A DNA stretch of 15,179 nucleotides, taken from the NCBI GenBank assembly GCA_947653315.1, contig CANTGP010000021.1, positions 1-15,179 of the forward strand. The letters are read 5' to 3'. This DNA comes from an uncultured Lachnospiraceae bacterium (GTDB taxonomy: Bacteria; Bacillota; Clostridia; Lachnospirales; Lachnospiraceae). Position numbers and translations under genes: made by a program. This document shows positions 1 to 6,934 of the stretch, one piece after another (position 1 is the stretch's first letter; every line of letters starts with the position of its first letter). The notes beneath the pieces were generated by a model that worked only from the letters and a program-made list of their open reading frames with translations, searched no databases and was not told the origin of the DNA.

Positions 1-117
1 TAGCAGAATGCGGATACTTAAGGGAAACCGTGCATGGATGCACGGTTTAGCCCGAGGCGGCATGGATGCCGCTTGAGGGCGTCCCGCAGCCTGTGAAAAC
101 TTATGCCATTCTGCTTA
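1..117 (+). ncRNA. Candidate structured RNA with twin UGGA-loop hairpins
   Basis: No coding frame is convincing here, but the base pairing is strong. An outer stem pairs AGCAGAATG (2-10) with CATTCTGCT (107-115). Inside it GGG (22-24) can pair with CCC (83-85), enclosing two hairpins. Hairpin 1 has a perfect 10-bp stem, AAACCGTGCA (25-34) with TGCACGGTTT (39-48), and loop TGGA. Hairpin 2 pairs GCGGCA (57-62) with TGCCGC (67-72), again with loop TGGA; it is extended by A-U and G-U pairs and, past a small internal loop, by GCCC (50-53) with GGGC (77-80). The two apices share GCATGGATGC. ANGGA in a hairpin loop closed by A-U is the shape bound by CsrA/RsmA proteins. It could be a small RNA, a 3' UTR of a gene to the left, or an upstream leader. 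I do not recognise a named RNA family. Strand is inferred from the GGA loops; the 5' end may lie outside the window. Confidence 0.5.
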
Positions 118-264
118 GAAACTCCCAGCCGAAAAAAGTGCACGGAAAACCGGGGCAGGCAATCCCGCTGCCGCCCCCAAACAACTCCCGCCCTTGCGTC
201 CGCATTCGCATCCCTATCCCCATGCAATCATAGCAGGGGATTTTGGAGCAGACGGAAACAAGGA
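118..264. other. Non-coding gap before the cellulose operon
   Basis: I see no gene here. The + strand becomes C-rich, unlike the G-rich coding strand that follows. A modest hairpin pairs GGCAG (154-158) with CTGCC (168-172), with two further G-C pairs below a bulge. It has no following T tract, so I do not call it a terminator. A long reading frame begins at TTG 243, but the promoter just downstream makes that start unlikely. Confidence 0.5.
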
Positions 265-293
265 TTGATTTTACCCGTTATGCGTGTTATACT
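265..293 (+). promoter_or_regulatory. Sigma-A promoter of the cellulose operon
   Basis: TTGATT (265-270) and TATACT (288-293) are separated by exactly 17 bp, and AT-rich sequence follows. Transcription would begin near 300. It is the only consensus promoter I see before the tightly packed run of seven genes, so it probably drives all of them. Because it lies inside the reading frame that could start at TTG 243, it argues that translation begins at 324 or later. Confidence 0.75.
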
Positions 294-323
294 CAAATTA
301 TTAATACAGGAATTGGTTTTTGT

Positions 324-2042
324 ATGGGATATCGTTGGGAGGAGAGAACAATTAAACGGTATAAAAGTATTATCTTGACTACATATTATGCAGTTGCGGC
401 GGTTATGGCCGTCATGGTTTTACTGAATGTGTTTTGGTCGGATCAGGCGACAGGGGATTTCGGGCTGGGCTCTTACCGGAAGGTGGACGGGGACTGGCTG
501 GATGGGGAAGGAAATCCCATGGATTTTAAGAAAATAGATGATTATGCAGTGGACGGCGCAGAGGATATCCGTGTTTTTTATCCGGTTCCCGGGGACATGC
601 ACGGAACGCAGGGGCTTGTGTTCCGCACAAAAAATGTGTATGTGCAGGCTTATGTGGGGGACCGCATGGTATATGGGACGGATATCGCGGAGGCGCCGTT
701 TGACATGAATTCGCCCGGCACGAAGTGGAATGTGCTGCGGATTGATGAGGAGTATGCGGGGGAACAGGTGGAACTGCGTATCGTGCAGGCGTACCAAGAC
801 GGACGGTCCAAGGTGGATCATTTTTATTTGGGTGATTGGGCGGCGGTGCTTTTGTTTGTAATCGAATCCAAAGGATTCGGGCTGTTAATCAGTATCCTGA
901 TCCTGGTGGTCGGATTCTTTTTGATGGTGGCGGATATCCTTTTGAATGCGAAGCGGAAAGAGAGGGATAAAAGCCTGTTTTACCTTGGGCTGTTTGCGGT
1001 ACTTGCGGCAGGCTGGTGCCTGATTGAAACGAATGTATTCCAGTTGTTTGTCAGGGATATCCGCCCGCTCCAGCTTGTGGATAATATACTGCTGGCGATG
1101 GGCGTGCTTCCCCTATATTTTTATATGGAAGAAACATACCATGTGTTTGGGAATAAGGCAATCCGCATTTTATGCGGATTGGATACGGTTTTCCTTGTGG
1201 GAATTACGTTCCTTCACATGACGGGGCATTCGGATTTCCATCAGACGCAGGCGGGTACGGTATTAAATTACGGGCTGGTGAGTCTGCTTTTGGGAGGGTA
1301 TATCATCCGTGACATTGCGTGCAGGAGGAAGGAAAAAAGCGGACGTTTTTACCTGCGGATGCAGACCATAGGCATTATCTGTCTGTGCGTCGGTATTTTT
1401 GTGGATTTTTTGAGGTATGTGCTGACGGATGTCCTTGACCGGGCGCTGACCATCCGTGTGGGGCTTTTGCTGTTTATTTTAAGTTTCGGTTCGGGGAACC
1501 TGTACCGTCTTTATGAGCTGATTAAGCAGGGGTACCAGGCGGAATTTATCAGCCACCTTGCATATGTGGACGGACTGACCGAGGTGGGGAACCGCACGGC
1601 TTATATTGAGAAAAAAGAAGAACTGCTTGCCATGGAAAACAGGGAAGGACTTGCGGTTGCCATGTTTGACGTGAACAATTTAAAGAAAGTAAACGATACG
1701 ATGGGACACGGTGCAGGCGATGAGCTGATTAAGGAAAGCGCGAGGATTATCCGGCGTTCGTTCGGCAGCCTTGGGACGGTGTACCGGATTGGCGGGGACG
1801 AGTTTGTGGTATTGTTCCAGTCGGAACACCCGGAAAGCTCTTATGCAAAGGCGAAGAAACTTTTTGAGGAGGAGTTGGCGCGCTGCAATGAAAAAGGCGG
1901 TCATCCTTTTGTGGTTTCCATTGCCCATGGTTATGCGTACTGCGGGAAAACGAGGCAGGAGGATATTGAAGGGCTGGAAAAACAGGCGGATCAGAGAATG
2001 TACCAAAATAAAAGGGAAATGAAACTGGCATATGCGCAGTAA
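324..2042 (+). CDS. Membrane-bound diguanylate cyclase (GGDEF)
   Basis: Makes cyclic di-GMP from two GTP. From ATG 324 it is 572 residues: one membrane segment near the N-terminus, an extracytoplasmic domain of about 150 residues rich in beta-type sequence, a block of further membrane helices (roughly residues 185-400, resembling 7TM sensor receptors), then a C-terminal GGDEF domain. The catalytic motif is intact (GGDEF, residues 490-494), as is the upstream metal and substrate region FDVNNLKKVND. The RxxD inhibitory I-site expected five residues before GGDEF is absent (GSLG is there), so feedback inhibition at that site is unlikely. It is the first gene of the operon, 45 bp before the GH5 gene. 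Start: a promoter at 265-293 rules against TTG 243; ATG 324 has AGGAA 11 nt upstream. A stronger Shine-Dalgarno (GGGAGG, 337-342) precedes an in-frame ATT at 351. The sensed signal is unknown. Confidence 0.88.
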   Translation: MGYRWEERTIKRYKSIILTTYYAVAAVMAVMVLLNVFWSDQATGDFGLGSYRKVDGDWLDGEGNPMDFKKIDDYAVDGAEDIRVFYPVPGDMHGTQGLVFRTKNVYVQAYVGDRMVYGTDIAEAPFDMNSPGTKWNVLRIDEEYAGEQVELRIVQAYQDGRSKVDHFYLGDWAAVLLFVIESKGFGLLISILILVVGFFLMVADILLNAKRKERDKSLFYLGLFAVLAAGWCLIETNVFQLFVRDIRPLQLVDNILLAMGVLPLYFYMEETYHVFGNKAIRILCGLDTVFLVGITFLHMTGHSDFHQTQAGTVLNYGLVSLLLGGYIIRDIACRRKEKSGRFYLRMQTIGIICLCVGIFVDFLRYVLTDVLDRALTIRVGLLLFILSFGSGNLYRLYELIKQGYQAEFISHLAYVDGLTEVGNRTAYIEKKEELLAMENREGLAVAMFDVNNLKKVNDTMGHGAGDELIKESARIIRRSFGSLGTVYRIGGDEFVVLFQSEHPESSYAKAKKLFEEELARCNEKGGHPFVVSIAHGYAYCGKTRQEDIEGLEKQADQRMYQNKREMKLAYAQ

Positions 2043-2087
2043 ACGGTACGGCATCGGTAAGGATGCGGCCGGGACGGGCGGTGCGGC

Positions 2088-3323
2088 ATGGACAACGGGA
2101 ATATCATGCAGGACAGGGCTGCATGGGATATGGGATACGGAATGAATCAATACGGCAGGATGGAAAAAACGGGGCAGTCGGTGGAAAGTGCAAACAAACG
2201 GTGGAAGACGGGTCTGTCATGGGTCCGTTTTTCCGTTGCGGCATATTTAACGGCATTGTGCTTATGCGGCTGCGGAAAAGGGGAGGAACCCCCGGAATAT
2301 TCGGAATACGGTACGGGAGGGGAGGATATGGTTTTTGCGGGACAGCTTGGTATGGGATGGAATTTGGGAAATTCCCTGGAATCGGTCTGTGGGGACGGAA
2401 GATATACGGGAAATTCCCTGGAGCTTTACTGGCAGAATCCGGCCACGACGAAGGAAATGATTGACGAGGTACGCAGGGCGGGCTTTACCCTGCTGCGCCT
2501 TCCCGTGACATGGGAAGGACATATGGACAGTCAGGGGAATATTGACGGGGAATGGCTTGCCAGGGTGAAGGAAGTGGTGGACTACGGAATGGAAAACGGG
2601 ATGTATGTCATCTTAAACGCCCATCACGACACTTGGTTTGAGCCGACGCCGGAAAATGAGGAAAATGCGGTGAGGAAGATGGAGGATGTCTGGAGCCAGG
2701 TAGGGGAATATTTTGCGGCGTATGACAATCATCTGTTATTTGAAGGAATGAACGAACCCCGCCGGATCGGTTCGCCGGAGGAGTGGACGGGGGGCAGCGC
2801 CGAAACGGCATCCATTGTGAACCGGCTAAACCAAGTGTTTGTGGATACGGTCAGGGGTCAGGGCGGCAATAATGCGGAACGTTACCTGCTGGTGGCGACT
2901 TACGGCAATTCCGTGGAGGAATGTGCGCTGGATTGGTTTACCATGCCGGAAGGGGAACATTTAATCGTTACGGTACACGCTTACCTGCCTTACGGGTTTG
3001 CCATGGATGCCCAGGGAACGGGAACATGGGGGAAAGACGGGGCGGCAGAGCTGGAGGCGGTGATGGAACGGCTGGGAACGCGGTTTGTGGCAAACGGGAT
3101 TCCCGTGATCATCGGGGAATTCGGCTCTATCGATAAAGGCAATACCAAAGAGCGGCTGCAGTGGTTGGAAGATTATAGGGAAGCGGCAGGGAAATACCGG
3201 ATCGGTCTTGTTTGGTGGGATGAGGGCGGCCGGTCCGGGGAGACTTACGGCCGGTTCCGTCTTTTTGACAGGGAGCGGCTGGAATGGCTGTTTCCGGAAA
3301 TAAGGGATGCGCTGGTGCGCTAA
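2088..3323 (+). CDS. ccsZ: Lipoprotein GH5 endo-beta-1,4-glucanase (CcsZ-like)
   Basis: A glycoside hydrolase family 5 enzyme, expected to cut beta-1,4-glucan at the cell surface while cellulose is made, as BcsZ and CcsZ do. The N-terminus has a hydrophobic segment ending in lipobox LCGC (Cys62), so the mature protein should be a lipoprotein. The TIM-barrel catalytic part follows with family signatures in order: GWNLGNSLES, LRLPVTW, NAHHD, GMNEP (acid/base Glu223), VHAY, IIGEFG (nucleophile Glu344) and WWDEGG. It sits between the cyclase and the cellulose synthase, 33 bp before the latter, which is strong context for a role in cellulose assembly rather than scavenging. The start is uncertain: ATG 2088 has only a weak ribosome binding site and gives a 40-residue stretch before the signal peptide; ATGs at 2106 and 2160 and GTG 2181 (GGGG 6 nt upstream) are alternatives. 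The symbol follows the C. difficile operon by order and content. Confidence 0.88.
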   Translation: MDNGNIMQDRAAWDMGYGMNQYGRMEKTGQSVESANKRWKTGLSWVRFSVAAYLTALCLCGCGKGEEPPEYSEYGTGGEDMVFAGQLGMGWNLGNSLESVCGDGRYTGNSLELYWQNPATTKEMIDEVRRAGFTLLRLPVTWEGHMDSQGNIDGEWLARVKEVVDYGMENGMYVILNAHHDTWFEPTPENEENAVRKMEDVWSQVGEYFAAYDNHLLFEGMNEPRRIGSPEEWTGGSAETASIVNRLNQVFVDTVRGQGGNNAERYLLVATYGNSVEECALDWFTMPEGEHLIVTVHAYLPYGFAMDAQGTGTWGKDGAAELEAVMERLGTRFVANGIPVIIGEFGSIDKGNTKERLQWLEDYREAAGKYRIGLVWWDEGGRSGETYGRFRLFDRERLEWLFPEIRDALVR

Positions 3324-3356
3324 GCGTGGGGAAACAGGAATCGGAGGGTGTGGGAT

Positions 3357-5708
3357 ATGGGAAAAAGGAAGAAAAGGCACGCGGAAGGCGGAAGATGGAC
3401 CGGTTATAAAAACAGGGCGTGGCTGGTGTTCAATATCGGCTGGACCACGGTTTACCTGCTTTGGAGGACGTTCCGTACCCTGCCGTTGGAATTCGGGCTG
3501 ATATCGGCAGTGGCGGGAATTTCGCTGCTGGTGGTGGAAATTCTCGGTATGCTGGAAGCGTTTGTCCACTATTTTAACATGAACCGGATTGAAAACCACG
3601 AGGTACCCATCGTGCCTTGGGAGGAATATCCCGACGTGGATGTTTTTATTGCCACATACAACGAGCCGCCGGAACTTTTGTATAAGACCATTAACGGCTG
3701 TGTGCATATGGAATATCCCGACAAAAACAAAGTGCATATTTATCTGTGCGACGACGGGAAGCGGCCGGAGATGCGGGAACTGGCGCAGCGGATGGGGATT
3801 CATTACCTGGACAGGGAAGACCATGAGGGGGCAAAGGCGGGAAACTTAAACCATGCCATGTCCGTGACCAATTCCCCGTTAATCGCTACGTTTGATGCCG
3901 ATATGGTGCCGCAGAGCAATTTCCTTTTGGTGATGGCGGCATATTTTGTGGACCAGGAAATTAAAAACAGGGAATTGGAGGAAAAAGACCGGGTGAAACT
4001 GGGCTTTATCCAGTCCCCCCAAAGTTTTTACAATCCCGACCTGTTCCAGTTCAACCTGTTTTCCGAGGGGCGCATTCCCAATGAGCAGGATTATTTCTAT
4101 AAGGATGTGCAGGTGGCGAGGAACAAAAGCAACAGTGTCATTTACGGCGGGTCCAATACGCTGATTTCCAGGGAAGCGCTGGAAGCGGTGGGCGGTTTTT
4201 ATACAAAGAGCGTGACGGAGGATTTTGCCACCGGAATACTAATCCAAAAAAAGGGATATGTCTGCTATGCCATTAACACGGTGCTGGCCTCCGGGCTGTC
4301 TCCCACGGATTTAAAGAGTCTGGTCAACCAAAGAATCCGCTGGGCGAGGGGATGTATCCAAACGGGAAGGAAGATGCATTTGATATTTTCCCCCCATTTG
4401 AGTTTTGCGCAGAAGGCGAATTACCTGGCTTCCATTTGGTACTGGTATGCTTCCTGGAAGCGGCTGATTTATATTATGTCGCCGATCCTGTTCGCCGCCT
4501 TCGGGGTCATGGTGGTGAAATGTACGCTGGTGGAGGTGCTGATTTTCTGGCTTCCCATGTATATCAGCAGTAACGTGTCGTTAAAGATGATGAGCCGTAA
4601 CATACGGACGACGAAGTGGACAAACCTGTATGAAACGGTAATCTTTCCGTTTATGCTGATACCGGTTTTGATGGAAACCCTGTGCATTAAAATGAAGAAA
4701 TTTAAGGTGACAAAGAAGGAGCGGTCGGAGGAAAACGGGTTGAAACGGTTTGCCTACGCCATTCCGCATTTTGTCCTGATTGCTTTGTCCATAGTGGGAA
4801 TCGTCAACTGTGTCCGTTGGACGTTCGATACCGGGAGGATTGATTATTTCGTCATTTTATTCTGGCTGTTCTTAAACCTGTATAACCTTGTGATGTCCCT
4901 GTTCTTTATTCTCGGACGGAAAGTGGTGCGTAACGCGGAGCGGCAAAGGGCGCAGATGGACTGTAAGATAAAAACGGAATATGAGGAAGAATGGGGAAAG
5001 ACGGTGGATATTTCCGAAAGCGGCGTTTCCGTGCTTTTGTCCTATCCCATGGACATCGATGAGGAGGAAACGGTGGAAATATACTTAAACGACAGGAGAT
5101 ATGAAGCTACCGTTGCAGGAAAAGGCGTTTTGGTGGAAAATAAGGAAAAGAAGTGGCGGTATGTGTTCCAGGTGGTGGATTTGCTGGACAGCAGGGCGGA
5201 GTATATGCAGCTTGTGTATGACAGGGAACCGTCGCTTCCTACCAATTTGGATGAGTCCTTAAGCAGTTTCGACGACCTGCGCATTAATGTGAGCCGCAGG
5301 GTGTATTCCCAAACATTCCAAAACAGGAGGCGGGCAAGGCTGCCGGTATGGCGTCATTTTACCACGGACATGGAACAGCAGGTTTATGTCATTGACTTTA
5401 ACTATGAATTTATCCTGCTTCGGAAGGAACTGCGGATGCCGATTATGTTTGCCATCGATTTAGGGGACGGGCTTAGGCTGGACTGTGCGTTTGACCGTGC
5501 CATAGACGGGGAAAAGAGTCTGTACCGGATTGAAAATTATAAGGAAATCCATGATAATCCGAAACTCCATCTGCTGCTGAGCGGATGGGTGCAGCAAATG
5601 GTGGAGGGTGAGGGCCCCCATGAGAACAAACATGTCTATGAGCCGGTGAGCAACAAGAGGCGGAGAATGACGGCGGAAGACGAATTTTCGGAATTGGAAT
5701 ACCTGTAA
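3357..5708 (+). CDS. ccsA: Cellulose synthase catalytic subunit with PilZ domain
   Basis: A processive family 2 glycosyltransferase that polymerises UDP-glucose into cellulose and extrudes it through its own membrane helices. From ATG 3357 (783 residues; GGAGGG 8 nt upstream, better than GTG 3348) it shows two N-terminal membrane segments, then the GT-A core: DDG (Asp132/133), DAD (180-182), TED (287-289), QRIRW (Gln325, Arg328, Trp329) and the gating-loop motif FKVTKK (449-454), with membrane helices around it. A PilZ domain follows with both c-di-GMP motifs: RNAER (525-529) and DISESG (551-556). c-di-GMP activation is therefore expected, and the operon's first gene supplies the signal. About 150 further residues after the PilZ barrel have no motif I recognise. 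The stop lies 10 bp before the next gene. Family assignment is secure; cellulose rather than another beta-glucan is inferred from the FxVTxK motif, PilZ and neighbours. Confidence 0.93.
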   Translation: MGKRKKRHAEGGRWTGYKNRAWLVFNIGWTTVYLLWRTFRTLPLEFGLISAVAGISLLVVEILGMLEAFVHYFNMNRIENHEVPIVPWEEYPDVDVFIATYNEPPELLYKTINGCVHMEYPDKNKVHIYLCDDGKRPEMRELAQRMGIHYLDREDHEGAKAGNLNHAMSVTNSPLIATFDADMVPQSNFLLVMAAYFVDQEIKNRELEEKDRVKLGFIQSPQSFYNPDLFQFNLFSEGRIPNEQDYFYKDVQVARNKSNSVIYGGSNTLISREALEAVGGFYTKSVTEDFATGILIQKKGYVCYAINTVLASGLSPTDLKSLVNQRIRWARGCIQTGRKMHLIFSPHLSFAQKANYLASIWYWYASWKRLIYIMSPILFAAFGVMVVKCTLVEVLIFWLPMYISSNVSLKMMSRNIRTTKWTNLYETVIFPFMLIPVLMETLCIKMKKFKVTKKERSEENGLKRFAYAIPHFVLIALSIVGIVNCVRWTFDTGRIDYFVILFWLFLNLYNLVMSLFFILGRKVVRNAERQRAQMDCKIKTEYEEEWGKTVDISESGVSVLLSYPMDIDEEETVEIYLNDRRYEATVAGKGVLVENKEKKWRYVFQVVDLLDSRAEYMQLVYDREPSLPTNLDESLSSFDDLRINVSRRVYSQTFQNRRRARLPVWRHFTTDMEQQVYVIDFNYEFILLRKELRMPIMFAIDLGDGLRLDCAFDRAIDGEKSLYRIENYKEIHDNPKLHLLLSGWVQQMVEGEGPHENKHVYEPVSNKRRRMTAEDEFSELEYL

Positions 5709-5718
5709 CAGATACGGA

Positions 5719-6933
5719 ATGAGAATGGGGACGGTGAGGAAAGTGGGCAAGAAAACAGCGAAATACAAGGAAAATACGGGAGGGAGCATTTGGAAACGCA
5801 TCCTGCTTTTGGGGATGTCCGCTGCCTTTCTCTTTTCCTGCGGGGACGGGCAGGTACATGCCGCGAAAAAAGGGCAGACCGTGCAGATGGATTTTTCGGA
5901 TATGGTGGGAAGCACGGATGATATTGCGGGGGGAACCATTACGCCTACCCTTGCATATGCGGAGGAAATCGATCTTTTACGTCTTCGGTTCCAAACCATC
6001 GGATATCCGGAGCGGTATTATACGGCGACTGCGTTTAAGAACGTGGATTTGGAATTGGAGGGGTATCAGGGCATTGAGTTCCATGTGGAGAATCATCAGG
6101 ATACCCCGGTCAGGATGAATTTCGCTTTCTCACTGGAGAACGGGAAGACGGCTGCAGCGGGGAACGGGTATTATGTCCGCTTAAAAAGTACGGAGTCGGA
6201 TTATGCCAAGGTAGAGTACGGCTGTTTTGAACTGCCGGGGAAATTTAACGGGACGGTGGAAATTCCTTTTGACGTGCTGAAATACCAGGAACTTTCCGTA
6301 AACGAGGTTTCGGTGGACAGGATTTGGGGGTATGGTTTTATCTGTGTCGTGGAGGCAGGGGAACGTTATGATATCAGTCTGTCCGGCCTGAAACCGCTGA
6401 CCCCGCAGGAAACCACGGGGGCGGATACTCCCGGCATGCTGGTAATCATGGGAGAGGAACGGGCGCTGCGTTCCAGCATCGGGGAGAGCCAGACAACGTA
6501 CCATTGCGAAGTTTATAATATGCTGGGGGAAAGCGAAGAAACGGAAGCGGAATTTTTCATGGAGAATGCGTTCGGGACGAATGAAGCCGGAAACGCGGAC
6601 GAGGCAAAAGCATGGATCAGTGCGGACGGTATCCTTACCGTGGACTACCGGTGCGACGCGGATGTGTTGGAAATCGGAGCGCGGACGGCGGACGGCAGGG
6701 TCGCTTATAAACAGGTGGAACTGTATGAATCATGGACGAACATTACCAGTACGACGGACGGTTACAATGCTTCGATTGCAAGACCGGAGCAGATTGCCCC
6801 TGTCGTGGTAAATACGGAGCTTTTGCAAAACCCTGCGCTGCTTTGGCGTTTGAGGGAAATTTTGCTGGGCGCTGCGGCCGCTTTTATGCTTTGGTACCTG
6901 ATGTTGAGAAGAAAGAGCAGGAGGGGAAGGTAA
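5719..6933 (+). CDS. ccsB: Membrane-anchored extracytoplasmic cellulose synthase partner (CcsB-like)
   Basis: A 404-residue exported protein. It has a basic N-terminus, a hydrophobic signal core (residues 28-40) with a possible signal peptidase site after VHA (46-48), a soluble region rich in alternating hydrophobic sequence that reads like one or two carbohydrate-binding beta-sandwiches, and a C-terminal membrane helix (about 381-397) followed by RRKSRRGR. This matches the role of BcsB in diderms: an extracytoplasmic platform anchored by one C-terminal helix beside the synthase. It is much shorter than BcsB and I see no sequence match to it, so the assignment rests on topology and position between the synthase and the acetylation genes. 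LFSC at residues 38-41 is a poor lipobox. The start is doubtful: ATG 5719 has a weak ribosome binding site, whereas GGAGG (5779-5783) lies 4 nt before an in-frame ATT at 5788, which would give a compact signal peptide. Confidence 0.68.
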   Translation: MRMGTVRKVGKKTAKYKENTGGSIWKRILLLGMSAAFLFSCGDGQVHAAKKGQTVQMDFSDMVGSTDDIAGGTITPTLAYAEEIDLLRLRFQTIGYPERYYTATAFKNVDLELEGYQGIEFHVENHQDTPVRMNFAFSLENGKTAAAGNGYYVRLKSTESDYAKVEYGCFELPGKFNGTVEIPFDVLKYQELSVNEVSVDRIWGYGFICVVEAGERYDISLSGLKPLTPQETTGADTPGMLVIMGEERALRSSIGESQTTYHCEVYNMLGESEETEAEFFMENAFGTNEAGNADEAKAWISADGILTVDYRCDADVLEIGARTADGRVAYKQVELYESWTNITSTTDGYNASIARPEQIAPVVVNTELLQNPALLWRLREILLGAAAAFMLWYLMLRRKSRRGR

Positions 6934-6934
6934 T

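Noticed and set aside
152..178. G/C hairpin as an intrinsic terminator of a gene to the left
   Set aside because: No T tract follows the stem on the + strand, and the stem is bulged.
1..320. c-di-GMP riboswitch upstream of the cyclase
   Set aside because: I could not find the conserved core segments of either c-di-GMP riboswitch class, and the leader after the mapped promoter is too short to hold one.
2366..2422. 15-nt direct repeat GGGAAATTCCCTGGA at 2366-2380 and 2408-2422 in the GH5 gene
   Set aside because: Both copies encode GNSLE in frame, and the first belongs to the conserved GH5 start motif. Two copies inside a coding region are more likely chance or a small duplication than an operator.
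2961..3824. 287-codon reading frame on the - strand
   Set aside because: It overlaps the GH5 and cellulose synthase genes, which have clear family motifs. Its protein is rich in Pro, His and Arg as expected for an antisense shadow of G-rich genes, with no domain.
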